From Acidovorax delafieldii (GTDB taxonomy: Bacteria > Pseudomonadota > Gammaproteobacteria > Burkholderiales > Burkholderiaceae_C), in assembly GCA_002377855.1 (NCBI GenBank), contig DFQQ01000030.1, positions 1 through 64,000 of the forward strand: a DNA stretch of 64,000 nucleotides, read 5' to 3'. How positions within the stretch are numbered: the first letter of the stretch is position 1; every line of letters begins with the position of its first letter. Of this stretch, positions 24,142-33,188 are shown one piece after another. A model generated the notes under the pieces. That model searched no databases, was not told the DNA's origin, and worked only from the letters and a program-made list of their open reading frames with translations. Made by a program: the position numbers and the translations under genes.

Positions 24142-25131
24142 TCAGGCGCCTTTGCGCCACCGCGCCTGCAACGCAATGATCTCTCCCATGATGCCCCTGC
24201 GGAACGCAAGCACGCAAACCACGAAGATCAACCCGGTCACCATCGTCACCGATTCGCCCAAGGTCTTGAACCACTCTACGCTGGTCAGCATGGCCAACAG
24301 ATTGCCCAGTTCACCGATCTTGTTCTCAAGCAGTACCACCACGGCCGAGCCCACCAGAGGTCCTGACAAGGTCCCCAAGCCGCCCACCAAGTTCATCAAA
24401 ATGACCTGTCCTGATGCGGTCCAGTGCACGTCTGACAGCGTTGCAAAACCCAACACCAGGGTTTTCAGCGAGCCGGCCAGACCGGCAATGGCTGCCGACA
24501 GGACAAAGGCAAGCAGCTTGTAGCGATGCGTGTCGTAACCGAGCGAAATGGCACGCGGCTCGTTTTCCTTGATCCCCTTGAGCACCTGCCCAAACGGAGA
24601 GTGAATGGTGCGAACGATCAAACAGAAAGCAGCCACCACGATAGCCAGCGCCACGTAGTACATGGTCACATCGTTTTGCAGATCAATCATGCCCAGCAGC
24701 TTGCCGCGTGGCACACCCTGTAGGCCGTCCTCGCCGCCCGTGAATGGGGCCTGCAGGCACACAAAGAACAACATCTGCGCCAGGGCCAGGGTGATCATCG
24801 AAAAATAGATGCCCTGGCGCCGAATGGCAAGCCAACCGAAAATCAGCCCCAGTAATGCGCCGCCCGCAGTGCCGAGCAACAACCCGACTTCGGGCGTCAG
24901 CCCCCAGGCTTTCATTGCATGGCCTGCGACGTAAGCTGCGCCGCCAAAAAAGGCAGCGTGGCCGAACGACAGCAATCCGGTGTAGCCCAACAGCAAGTTG
25001 AAAGCACATGCAAACAAGGCGAAGCACATGAGCTTCATCACAAACACAGGATAGGCACCGGCAAAGGGGGCCGCCAGCAAGGCCAGCAGCAGCAGGCCGT
25101 ATCCCACCTTGGCAATTCTTTTGGAGTTCAT
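24142..25131 (-). CDS. livM: LivM, branched-chain amino acid ABC transporter permease
   Basis: A 329-residue integral membrane permease with about nine or ten spans. The motif FSYG-like LGYTGLLSFGHAAFFGGAAY and the cytoplasmic coupling loop HSPFGQVLKGIKENEPRAISLGYD identify the LivM group. It partners with LivH to form the channel, energised by LivG/LivF and fed by the LivK-type protein encoded upstream. The gene starts 11 bases after livH and is the last of the livG-F-K-H-M operon. Confidence 0.93.
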   Translation of the reverse strand: MNSKRIAKVGYGLLLLALLAAPFAGAYPVFVMKLMCFALFACAFNLLLGYTGLLSFGHAAFFGGAAYVAGHAMKAWGLTPEVGLLLGTAGGALLGLIFGWLAIRRQGIYFSMITLALAQMLFFVCLQAPFTGGEDGLQGVPRGKLLGMIDLQNDVTMYYVALAIVVAAFCLIVRTIHSPFGQVLKGIKENEPRAISLGYDTHRYKLLAFVLSAAIAGLAGSLKTLVLGFATLSDVHWTASGQVILMNLVGGLGTLSGPLVGSAVVVLLENKIGELGNLLAMLTSVEWFKTLGESVTMVTGLIFVVCVLAFRRGIMGEIIALQARWRKGA

Positions 25132-25142
25132 GGCGCGGCCCC

Positions 25143-26027
25143 TTATTTCTCTTTGCCGAACAGGCCGGCGGGGCGAATCAGCAGAACAATCACCATGATG
25201 ACAAACACCACAGTGGACGACGCTTCGGGATAAAACACTTTGGTAAAGCCCTCAATCACACCCAGACCCAGGCCCGTCAGGATCGAACCCATGATGGACC
25301 CCATGCCACCGATCACTACCACCGCGAACACCACAATGATGAGGTTTTGCCCCATGAGCGGTGACACCTGGTACACCGGCGCTGCCAGTACCCCAGCAAA
25401 CGCAGCCAATGCGGCGCCAAAGGCGTAGGTCAAGGTCACCATCACAGGCACATTCACTCCGAACGCCTCTACCAGCCGGGGGTTTTCGGTGCCGGCGCGC
25501 AAGTAGGCGCCAAGCTTGGTTTTCTCGATCACGTACCAAGTGGCAAGGCACACCACCACCGATGCCACAACCACCCAGGCACGGTAGTTGGGCATGATCA
25601 TGAAGCCAAGATTGGTGGCACCTTCAAGCAGCTCTGGCGTGTCATAGCCCAGGCCGGACACTCCATAGATCGAGCGGAACACGCCTTCAATCAGCAAGGT
25701 GAGTCCCAAGGTCAACAGCAGCCCGTACAGGTGATCCAGCTTGTAGATCCACCGCAACAGCAAACGCTCGATGAGAACGCCGAAAAGCCCAACCACCAGC
25801 GGTGCCAGCAGCAGCATCCACCAGTACCCAATGCCCAGATAGCTCATGGCCATCCAGGTCATCAGGGCGCCCATCATGAACAGCGCACCGTGCGCGAAAT
25901 TGATCACGTTGAGCAGCCCGAAGATGACCGCTAGGCCCAGACTCAGGATGGCATAGAACGACCCGTTCACCAGCCCCAATAGGAGCTGGCTGAGCAGGCC
26001 AGGCAGTGAGACACCGAAAATTTCCAT
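25143..26027 (-). CDS. livH: LivH, branched-chain amino acid ABC transporter permease
   Basis: A 294-residue permease with about eight spans. Family segments are LLLGLVNGSFYAILSLGLAV, NFAHGALFMMGA, and the coupling loop KTKLGAYLRAGTENPRLVEAFGVN. The C-terminal VFVIMVIVLLIRPAGLFGKEK is typical. It lies between the binding protein and livM on the same strand. Confidence 0.94.
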   Translation of the reverse strand: MEIFGVSLPGLLSQLLLGLVNGSFYAILSLGLAVIFGLLNVINFAHGALFMMGALMTWMAMSYLGIGYWWMLLLAPLVVGLFGVLIERLLLRWIYKLDHLYGLLLTLGLTLLIEGVFRSIYGVSGLGYDTPELLEGATNLGFMIMPNYRAWVVVASVVVCLATWYVIEKTKLGAYLRAGTENPRLVEAFGVNVPVMVTLTYAFGAALAAFAGVLAAPVYQVSPLMGQNLIIVVFAVVVIGGMGSIMGSILTGLGLGVIEGFTKVFYPEASSTVVFVIMVIVLLIRPAGLFGKEK

Positions 26028-26086
26028 GGGATGCTGCGCTGGTGTTAGGTGGAGATCAGGTCAGAGGCGTGTATGCAGCCGGTCGG

Positions 26087-27283
26087 TCACTTCCAGTGCT
26101 GGCACTTGCTCTCGGCTTTGGTGGTGAACACAGCGTCACCCGGCAGCTTTTTGACCAGCTTGTAATAGTCCCATGGCTTGGTGGACTCGGAAGGCTTCTT
26201 CACTTCCATCAGGTACATGTCATGCACGTAGCGACCGTCGGCGCGAATCTGGCCTTTGGCGAAGAAGTCGTCGATCTTCGTCTTCTTGAGCTCGGCCATG
26301 ACCTTGTCCGCATCCGTGGTCTTCGCCGCCTGCACCGCTTTCAGGTAGGTCATGGTGGCGGAATAATCAGCCGCCTGGATCTCGCCAGGCATGCGCTTGG
26401 TCTTCTCGAAGTAGCGTGCCGCGAACTTGCGGGTGTCGTCATTCAGATCCCAGTACCAGCTGGTGGTGAACTGCAGGCCTTCGGTGTTGCGCAGGCCCAT
26501 GCTGTGGATGTCACTGATGAAGATCAGCAACCCGGCCAGCTTCATGTTCTTTCCAATGCCGAATTCCTTGGCGGCCTTGATGGCGTTGATGGTGTCACCG
26601 CCCGCGTTGGCCAGACCGAGAATCTGGGCCTTGGAGTTCTGAGCCTGCAGCAGGAACGACGAAAAATCCGAAGCATTCAAGGGGTGACGGACAGCGCCCA
26701 CCACGTTGCCGCCCTTGGCCTTCACCACCGCGGTGGTGTCGGCCTCCAGGGCGTGGCCAAACGCGTAGTCCGCCGTCAGGAAGTACCAGCTCTTGCCGCC
26801 ACTGTCCACAATGGCAGAGCCCGTGCCTTTCGCCAGCGCCACGGTGTCATAGGCATAGTGGACCGTGTAGGGCGTGCACTGTTCGTTGGTCAGCGCGGAC
26901 GAACCCGCACCGTTGTTGAAATACACACGCTTCTTTTCTTCAGCGACCTTGGCAATCGCAAGGGCAGTGCCCGAATTGGTACCGCCAAACAACATCGTCA
27001 CACCCTGGGTGTCCACCCACTCACGCGCCTTCGATGCCGCGATGTCGGCCTTGTTCTGGTGGTCGGCCGAGATCATCTCAATGGGCTGGCCCAGCACCTT
27101 TCCACCAAAGTCGTCGATGGCCATCTGAATTGCCAGAGCGCCGTTCTTTCCCTCCACGTCGGAGTACAGGCTGGACATGTCAGTGATGAAACCGATCTTG
27201 ACCTTCTCCTGGGCATGCGCAGCCGAGGTGGCCAGGCCCGCTGCGCCAAGCATGAGTGCCAGCACTTTGAGTTTGTTCTTCAT
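26087..27283 (-). CDS. Periplasmic branched-chain amino acid-type binding protein
   Basis: A 398-residue LivK-like receptor. A signal peptide MKNKLKVLALMLGAAGLATS (cleavage after AHA) is followed by the Peripla_BP_6 fold: KIGFITDMSSLYSDVEGKNG, GGTNSGTALAIAKVAEEKKR. This subgroup, with short Ser/Thr loops in place of classic leucine-site residues, often binds aromatic or other amides or acids rather than leucine. The ligand here is unknown. It is third in the livG-F-K-H-M operon, with 57 bases before and 59 after. Confidence 0.88.
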   Translation of the reverse strand: MKNKLKVLALMLGAAGLATSAAHAQEKVKIGFITDMSSLYSDVEGKNGALAIQMAIDDFGGKVLGQPIEMISADHQNKADIAASKAREWVDTQGVTMLFGGTNSGTALAIAKVAEEKKRVYFNNGAGSSALTNEQCTPYTVHYAYDTVALAKGTGSAIVDSGGKSWYFLTADYAFGHALEADTTAVVKAKGGNVVGAVRHPLNASDFSSFLLQAQNSKAQILGLANAGGDTINAIKAAKEFGIGKNMKLAGLLIFISDIHSMGLRNTEGLQFTTSWYWDLNDDTRKFAARYFEKTKRMPGEIQAADYSATMTYLKAVQAAKTTDADKVMAELKKTKIDDFFAKGQIRADGRYVHDMYLMEVKKPSESTKPWDYYKLVKKLPGDAVFTTKAESKCQHWK

Positions 27284-27340
27284 GGATCTGTCTCCTGTGG
27301 GTGTGGTGGAAAGAAAACGAAAGGATGAATACGGGGCGCC

Positions 27341-28066
27341 TCAAACGCCCAGCAGTTCGGTAAGCACGGGCATCTTTTGCTCCAGCTCGGCAGCGCCGAA
27401 CTGTTCAACGATGCGGCCATGCTCCATAACGTAAAAGCGATCTGCCAGCGGTGCGGCAAAGCGGAAGTTCTGCTCCACCATCACCACGGTGTAGCCTTTT
27501 TGACGCAGCGTGGTGATCATGCGGGCCAATGCCTGCACGATGACCGGCGCCAAGCCTTCAGAGATTTCATCCAGCAGCAGCAAATTGGCGCCGGTGCGCA
27601 AGATGCGCGCTACCGCCAGCATTTGCTGCTCGCCGCCCGAAAGCCGGGTGCCCTGGCTGTTGCGGCGCTCCGCCAAGTTGGGGAACATGGCGTAAATCTC
27701 TTGCACCGACATTCCCGGCATCCCCGTCTTGAGCGCGGGTGGCAAGAGCAGGTTTTCCTCGCACGACAAGCTGGAAAAAATACCGCGCTCTTCGGGGCAG
27801 TACCCCACGCCCAAGTGCGCAATGCGGTGGGTGGGCAAGCCCACGGTTTCCACGCCATTGATCTTGACCGAGCCTTTGCGCGCCCCGGTGAGCCCCATGA
27901 TGGCGCGCATGGTGGTAGTACGCCCAGCGCCATTGCGGCCCAGCAGAGTCACTACTTCGCCGGGCTGCACGACAATGTCCACGCCATGCAGCACGTGCGA
28001 CTCACCGTACCAGGCCTGCAGGTTGCGGATTTCCAGTGCAGGCGTATTGGATGTTGGAGCGACCAT
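27341..28066 (-). CDS. livF: LivF, ABC transporter ATP-binding protein
   Basis: A 241-residue ATPase. Walker A is GRNGAGRTT at 43-51, with Arg49 where Lys is standard; signature LSGGEQQMLAVARIL and Walker B LLLLDEI are intact, and the LivF-type C-terminus (YVMEHGRIVEQF) is present. The Arg replacement may be tolerated because LivF pairs with LivG, which has a normal GPNGAGKTT. I believe I have seen this Arg variant in other Burkholderiales. The start follows the livG stop by one base. Confidence 0.92.
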   Translation of the reverse strand: MVAPTSNTPALEIRNLQAWYGESHVLHGVDIVVQPGEVVTLLGRNGAGRTTTMRAIMGLTGARKGSVKINGVETVGLPTHRIAHLGVGYCPEERGIFSSLSCEENLLLPPALKTGMPGMSVQEIYAMFPNLAERRNSQGTRLSGGEQQMLAVARILRTGANLLLLDEISEGLAPVIVQALARMITTLRQKGYTVVMVEQNFRFAAPLADRFYVMEHGRIVEQFGAAELEQKMPVLTELLGV

Positions 28067-28067
28067 C

Positions 28068-28838
28068 TCAGTGGGCTCCCTGCAGTTGGCCGTCGGTCGT
28101 GCCCATGTAGGCCTCCATCACCTGGGGGTTGCTAGACACCTGCTCGTACGGCCCTTCGGCCAGCACGGCCCCTCGCTGCAAGACCGTGATGCAGTCGGCA
28201 ATGGTGGAGACGACTTTCATGTTGTGTTCGACCATCAAAATGGTGCGTCCCGCAGAAACCTTCTTGATGAGCTGCGTGACACGGTCCACGTCTTCGTGCC
28301 CCATGCCCTGCGTGGGCTCGTCCAGCAGCATCAGCTCAGGCTCCATGGCCAGCGTCGTGGCGATCTCAAGGGCACGCTTGCGCCCGTAAGGCAGATTGAC
28401 GGTGACTTCGTCCGCCAGATCGTCCAGCCCCACTTCCGTGAGCAGCTGCATGGCCCGGTCGTCCAGTTGCCGCAGGCTGCGCTCGCTGCGCCAAAAATGA
28501 AACGAAGTGCCCAGTTTGCGCTGCAGACCCAGCCGCACGTTTTCGATCAGGGTGAGGTGAGGAAACACCGCTGAGATCTGGAACGACCGAATCACGCCGC
28601 GGCGCGCGATCTGCGCGGGCGCCTCGGCCGTGATGTCATGGCCATTGAACCGAATCGATCCAGAGGTAGGAACCAGGAACTTGGTGAGCAAGTTGAAGCA
28701 CGTCGTCTTGCCCGCGCCGTTGGGTCCGATCAGCGCATGAATGGAGCCCCGGCGTACAGCCAGATCGACATTGCTGACAGCAGTAAAGCCTTTGAACTCT
28801 TTGGTCAGGCTTTGCGTTTGAAGTATCACGTCACTCAT
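28068..28838 (-). CDS. livG: LivG, ABC transporter ATP-binding protein
   Basis: A 256-residue ATPase with Walker A GPNGAGKTT, the long LivG insert with HFWRSERSLRQLDDRAMQLL, LPYGRKRALEIATTLAMEPE (the LivG form of the signature) and Walker B LMLLDEPTQGMGHEDV. First gene of the liv operon; its promoter must lie in the 28839-28952 region, next to the 14-bp tandem repeat. It is divergent from the ABC exporter gene. Confidence 0.93.
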   Translation of the reverse strand: MSDVILQTQSLTKEFKGFTAVSNVDLAVRRGSIHALIGPNGAGKTTCFNLLTKFLVPTSGSIRFNGHDITAEAPAQIARRGVIRSFQISAVFPHLTLIENVRLGLQRKLGTSFHFWRSERSLRQLDDRAMQLLTEVGLDDLADEVTVNLPYGRKRALEIATTLAMEPELMLLDEPTQGMGHEDVDRVTQLIKKVSAGRTILMVEHNMKVVSTIADCITVLQRGAVLAEGPYEQVSSNPQVMEAYMGTTDGQLQGAH

Positions 28839-28952
28839 GCGCCTGGGTCACTCCGTGGTGCGGGAAGAAAACTCACCTGCAAAAATGCGGGCGATCTACC
28901 GATCTGTTGGTCCGCATCGTATGTCCCGACTACCCTGCGCAGGTACTGGTAC

Positions 28953-29022
28953 TAATGCCTATGTAGTAACGCCTATGTAGTAACGCCTATGTAGTAACGC
29001 CTATGTAGTAATGCCTAAGTAA
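28953..29022. repeat. Tandem repeat, five 14-bp units
   Basis: Unit TAACGCCTATGTAG: three exact copies (28967-29008) flanked by a first copy with TAATG (28953-28966) and a diverged last copy TAATGCCTAAGTAA (29009-29022). The units are contiguous, so this is a tandem array and not a CRISPR. It occupies most of the gap between the divergent livG and ABC exporter genes, so copy-number changes would alter promoter spacing for either gene. Confidence 0.9.
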
Positions 29023-29118
29023 TGACCGCCCAAACCACGCCACTGGCCATGCCAAACACCTTCCCCCAGCGACGCAGCCGCGCGCATGGTCCAAGATAGA
29101 ACACCCCTGAGAACTTCC

Positions 29119-30939
29119 ATGCCCTCCTCTGCTGCACCCAAGATTCCCCCACGCGGCGCGCCGCGCTCGCTGACCGGGCTTCTTCCCTTCCTTCGGCCTT
29201 ATCGCGCGCGCATCGCATGGTCCTTGCTGTGCCTGGTGATGGCAGCGCTGGCAACACTGGCGTTTCCTCTTGCGCTGCGCGACTTGATCGATACCGGGCT
29301 GGTGTCCAGCGACCGTGCCGGCCAGGCCCTTGAGCTTCGCGAACACTTCGGTGTGCTCTTCCTGGTAGCCGTGGCGCTGGGCGTCTTTTCCGCCGCCCGC
29401 TTTTATGCCGTGAGCTGGCTGGGCGAGCGCGTCACGGCCGATCTGCGCCAGGCGGTTTACAGCCATGTGTTGCGCCAAAGCCCCCAGTTCTTCGAGAGCA
29501 CACAGACCGGAGAGGTGCTTTCCCGGCTCACGGCAGATACCACCCTCGTGCAGACGGTGGTGGGCTCATCTTTGTCCATGGGCCTGCGCAACGCGGTGAT
29601 GGGCATGGGGGCGCTGGGCATGCTCGTGTGGACCAACCCTTATGTCATGTCGGTGGTGCTGTTGGCAGTGCTGCTGGTGGTGCTGCCAGCCATGTGGATC
29701 GGCCGGCGCGTGCGCAGGCTGTCGCGCGACAGCCAAGACCGCGTGGCCGACTCCAGTGCCATCGCGGCCGAGGTGCTCAACGCCATCCCCGTCGTGCAGA
29801 GCTATACGGCAGAGCAGCGCGAAGCCTCCCGATTTTCGGCCGCTGCCGAAAGCGCTTTTTCTACCGCGGTGCAACGCACCCGCGCCCGCTCCGTGCTGGT
29901 GGCCTTCATCATCATTGCCAACGCCGCATTGCTGCTGTGGGGGCTGTACCGCGGCACGAAGGCGGTACTGGCAGGCGAGATGACCGCTGGGCACCTGGGG
30001 CAGACGGTCGTCTACGTGATGCTGCTGGCAGGCGCCGTGGCTGTGCTGGGCGAGGTCTATGGCGACCTCTTGCGCGCCGCCGGGGCTACCGAGCGGCTCA
30101 TGGAACTGCTGGCCAGCGAGTCACCAGTGCCTGAGCCCGCGTCGCCCCTTGCCATGCCCCGCACCAGCAAAGGGCTGGCGGTGGAGTTTGCCTCGGTGCA
30201 GTTCCACTATCCGTCACGCTCAGACAAACCCGCGCTCGAGGATTTCTGCCTCCAGCTTGCGCCGGGCGAGACCGTGGCGTTGGTGGGCGCCAGCGGCGCT
30301 GGCAAGACCACGGTTTTCCAGTTGCTGCAACGCTTCTATGACATCGAGCGGCCTGCGGGGCCACTAGCGCGCAGCGGCATCTTCCTTAACGGGGTGGACA
30401 TCAGGGACATGGCGCTCGCTACCCTGCGCAGCCACATCGCCACCGTGCCCCAGGACGCTGTGATTTTCGGTGCTTCAGCACTCGAAAACATCCGCTACGG
30501 CAACCCCGGCGCGACGGTCGAGCAAGTCCACGCCGCCGCCCAAGCAGCATTTGCCCACGATTTCATCATGGCCCTGCCGCAGGGGTATGACACCTTTCTG
30601 GGCGAGCGCGGCGTGCGCCTGTCGGGCGGGCAAAAGCAGCGCATCGCCATTGCGCGCGCCATTTTGAAGAACCCGCCCCTGCTGCTGCTGGACGAAGCCA
30701 CCAGCGCCCTGGATGCCGAGAGCGAACGCATGGTGCAGGCAGCGCTCGACACCACCATGCAGCGCCACACCGGGCAGCGCACCACGCTGGTCATTGCCCA
30801 CCGGCTCGCCACAGTGCAAAACGCAGACCGCATAGTGGTGCTGGAGCACGGCCGCATCGTCGAGCAAGGCACCCACGCCACCTTGATGGCCGCCCAAGGC
30901 GTCTATGCCCGTCTGGCCCAGTTGCAGTTCCCGGCATGA
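29119..30939 (+). CDS. ABC exporter, fused permease and ATPase (MsbA/ABCB-like)
   Basis: A half-transporter of 606 residues: a six-span membrane domain (roughly residues 25-320) and an ATPase with Walker A GASGAGKTT, signature RLSGGQKQRIAIARAIL and Walker B LLLLDEATSALD, plus the switch His in VIAHRLATV. The homodimer probably exports lipid or a hydrophobic compound. Similarity in feel is to the ABCB/MsbA group with a short N-terminal tail. I use the ATG at 29119; an ATG eleven codons upstream lacks a ribosome site. A 14-bp tandem array lies directly upstream. Confidence 0.88.
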   Translation: MPSSAAPKIPPRGAPRSLTGLLPFLRPYRARIAWSLLCLVMAALATLAFPLALRDLIDTGLVSSDRAGQALELREHFGVLFLVAVALGVFSAARFYAVSWLGERVTADLRQAVYSHVLRQSPQFFESTQTGEVLSRLTADTTLVQTVVGSSLSMGLRNAVMGMGALGMLVWTNPYVMSVVLLAVLLVVLPAMWIGRRVRRLSRDSQDRVADSSAIAAEVLNAIPVVQSYTAEQREASRFSAAAESAFSTAVQRTRARSVLVAFIIIANAALLLWGLYRGTKAVLAGEMTAGHLGQTVVYVMLLAGAVAVLGEVYGDLLRAAGATERLMELLASESPVPEPASPLAMPRTSKGLAVEFASVQFHYPSRSDKPALEDFCLQLAPGETVALVGASGAGKTTVFQLLQRFYDIERPAGPLARSGIFLNGVDIRDMALATLRSHIATVPQDAVIFGASALENIRYGNPGATVEQVHAAAQAAFAHDFIMALPQGYDTFLGERGVRLSGGQKQRIAIARAILKNPPLLLLDEATSALDAESERMVQAALDTTMQRHTGQRTTLVIAHRLATVQNADRIVVLEHGRIVEQGTHATLMAAQGVYARLAQLQFPA

Positions 30940-30976
30940 AGCCCGACAGGCAGCGCGCGGCAACGACAATAGCGGC

Positions 30977-31477
30977 ATGTTTCACATTGTTCTTGTCGAG
31001 CCCGAGATTCCCCCCAACACCGGCAACGTGATCCGGCTGGCGGCCAACACCGGCTGCACGCTGCACTTGGTGGAGCCGCTGGGTTTTTCCATGGAAGACC
31101 GGCTCATGCGCCGCGCGGGGCTGGATTACCACGAATACGCCCAGGTGCTCAAGCACCGCGACTGGGCCACTTTCCTGAGCGATGCAAAGCCTGACCCTGC
31201 GCGCATGTTCGCCCTCACCACACGGGGCACCCAGGGCGTGCACGACACGGCTTTTCAGCCCGGCGACTGGTTGGTGTTCGGCTCAGAAACCCGGGGCCTC
31301 GCCCCCGAACTGCGCGAGACATTTGCCCCCAGTCAGCGCCTGCGCTTGACCATGGTGGCCGGGCAGCGCAGCCTGAATCTGTCCAACGCCGTGGCGGTGA
31401 CGGTGTTTGAGGCCTGGCGGCAAAACGGGTTTGCCATGCCAACCCCGTCCCAGGGCGCGGCCCCCACGGCAGCCTGA
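30977..31477 (+). CDS. trmL: TrmL, tRNA (cytidine/uridine-34 2'-O) methyltransferase
   Basis: A 166-residue SPOUT methyltransferase that modifies the wobble base of leucine tRNAs. The family opening MFHIVLVEPEIPPNTGNVIR, the FGSETRGLAPEL segment and the knot region MVAGQRSLNLSNAVAVTVFE are all present. The ATG at 30977 fits the family start; the open frame extends further upstream into the exporter gene. It follows the exporter by 37 bases. Confidence 0.93.
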   Translation: MFHIVLVEPEIPPNTGNVIRLAANTGCTLHLVEPLGFSMEDRLMRRAGLDYHEYAQVLKHRDWATFLSDAKPDPARMFALTTRGTQGVHDTAFQPGDWLVFGSETRGLAPELRETFAPSQRLRLTMVAGQRSLNLSNAVAVTVFEAWRQNGFAMPTPSQGAAPTAA

Positions 31478-31583
31478 CCCCGCGAACCATTGCCCGAGAC
31501 GGGCAAGTAAGCGGCGACGGCACAGCGATTTCGCCCCCGGCTCGCCGGCCTTATCGCATGCCCCGCTTGGGCGGGTGCATCAG

Positions 31584-32561
31584 CTACCCCATTCCTGCAC
31601 GCGCCTCCGTCGTTGCAGTGCAGCACTCGGCCTGCTTGCGCTGGTGCGCCAACATGCGCACGCGCTCGCTCAGGAAATCCAGGAACACCTTGGTACGGGC
31701 GGGCAGCATGCGGCCCGACGGCAGCGCGGCGTACACGGTGTAGCGGGCATAGATCCACCCCGGCAGCAAATGCACCAGTTCGGAGCGCGCCAGGTGCTCT
31801 TGCGCCAGCAGCCGCGGTGCCACGGCCACCCCCATAGCATCCACCGCGGCACGCATGAGCACTTCGGTACTGATCGACTGCAGCACCACTGAAGGCACAT
31901 CGATCTCTTGCGGAGGCAACTGCCCGTCATCGCTGAGCAGCCGCAACTTGCGGCCTGCGCCTGAATGCACCCGGGCCGTGCTGGAGTCACGCAGGTAGTC
32001 GTGGTTCATCAGGTCCTGGGGGTGCATGGGCACACCCTTGCGCGCCAGATAAGCAGGGGACGCCACCACGATCGATTCGCCCTGCATCAGGGGCCGCGCA
32101 ACGATGTTGGCGTCAAAGTCCTGCGCCGCCACCATGAAGGTCACATCGAACTCGTCCACGCGTGCCGAGGCGTAGGCATCGATATCGATGTCCAGCATCA
32201 GGCGCGGATGCCGCACGTGCCAGTCGCCCAGCATGGGGGCCAAAAAGTTCGTGGCAAGCACCGGTGACGCCACCACGCGGATCGTGCCGCGCAAGTCGCG
32301 GGTGCTGGCCGCAGCGGCCGCCTCGGCGTCTTCAATCTCGTGCAGGATGGCGCGCACACGGGCCAGGTACGCATCGCCGGCTTCCGTCAATGCGAGCTTG
32401 CGGGTCGTGCGCTGCAACAGCCGCGTACCCAGGTGCTGCTCCAGATCAGCCACCAGCCGAGTCACCACGGGTGGCGACAGGTCCAGCAGGCGCGCGGCAG
32501 CAGCAAAGCCGCCTTCATCGACAACCGCCTGAAACACCCGCATGGTCAAAAGCCTATCCAT
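31584..32561 (-). CDS. LysR-family transcriptional regulator
   Basis: A 325-residue regulator with an N-terminal winged helix (MDRLLTMRVFQAVVDEGGFA, RLLDLSPPVVTRLVADLEQH) and a substrate-binding domain (IRVVASPVLATNFLAPMLGDWHVRHPRL). It is of the CrgA/DmlR-like group with two copies of a leucine-rich linker. It is divergent from a small secreted-protein gene 214 bases away, and the gap contains two copies of a GCAATTATTC-like motif that could be its binding sites. Inducer unknown. Confidence 0.9.
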   Translation of the reverse strand: MDRLLTMRVFQAVVDEGGFAAAARLLDLSPPVVTRLVADLEQHLGTRLLQRTTRKLALTEAGDAYLARVRAILHEIEDAEAAAAASTRDLRGTIRVVASPVLATNFLAPMLGDWHVRHPRLMLDIDIDAYASARVDEFDVTFMVAAQDFDANIVARPLMQGESIVVASPAYLARKGVPMHPQDLMNHDYLRDSSTARVHSGAGRKLRLLSDDGQLPPQEIDVPSVVLQSISTEVLMRAAVDAMGVAVAPRLLAQEHLARSELVHLLPGWIYARYTVYAALPSGRMLPARTKVFLDFLSERVRMLAHQRKQAECCTATTEARAGMG

Positions 32562-32775
32562 TTGGGCAATTATTCCTCAGCATACAACCCGATTATTTCT
32601 ATTTTGCGAATTATTCATTGCGCCAATCGCTATTTTTCAAAGGGATAACCCTAGATACAGTCGGCTCCATCGATGAGCGCCACCGCTACGGACACTCACC
32701 GAGGCAGGGGCCAACCGGCACAGGGCGTGCCGGGGCAGGCCTTGATAACAAGCTCAACTTTCAAAGGGAATCCAC

Positions 32776-33093
32776 ATGAACACGTACCGCACTCTAGCCG
32801 CCGTCACCCTCGCATTCAGCGCTTTTGCGGCGCAAGCCGACTCGGCCCTCCCACGCGATGGCGACTGGAACAACTACCCCCTGAACACCCAGGCCAGCAG
32901 TTCCCTCACACGCGAGGCCGTGGTGGCCGATCTGGTGGCTTCGCGTGCTGCGGGCACGCTGCCGCAAGATGCTGAGTGGTACAACGTGCCCGCCCCGCTG
33001 AACCTGCAAGGCGCCACCGCCACCGCCCGCACCGATGTGCGCCAGGGCGCCATGGCCGCCGCCAAGTCTGGCCGCACGTCTGCCGCCCAATAA
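32776..33093 (+). CDS. Small secreted DUF4148-like protein
   Basis: A 105-residue protein with a clear signal peptide (MNTYRTLAAVTLAFSAFAAQ, cleavage after AQA). The LTREAVVADLVASRAAGTLP segment is the hallmark of DUF4148 proteins, short periplasmic proteins of unknown function common in Burkholderiales. A ribosome site AAAGGGAA precedes the ATG. It is closed by a strong terminator and divergent from a LysR gene. Confidence 0.75.
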   Translation: MNTYRTLAAVTLAFSAFAAQADSALPRDGDWNNYPLNTQASSSLTREAVVADLVASRAAGTLPQDAEWYNVPAPLNLQGATATARTDVRQGAMAAAKSGRTSAAQ

Positions 33094-33110
33094 GCGGGTG
33101 CCATTGCGTC

Positions 33111-33146
33111 AAAAGGCCTGCCGGGTAACCCCGGCAGGCCTTTTTT
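33111..33146 (+). terminator. Intrinsic terminator after the DUF4148-like gene
   Basis: GGCCTGCCGGG-TAA-CCCCGGCAGGCC followed by TTTTTT; A4 before the stem makes it usable in both directions. Confidence 0.92.
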
Positions 33147-33188
33147 CTTGCCATGTCAGTGCGCTTCAGCGCACGCAGCAGTGCAGAG

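Noticed and set aside
28953..29022. CRISPR-like array
   Set aside because: The 14-bp units are contiguous, with no spacers and no cas genes.
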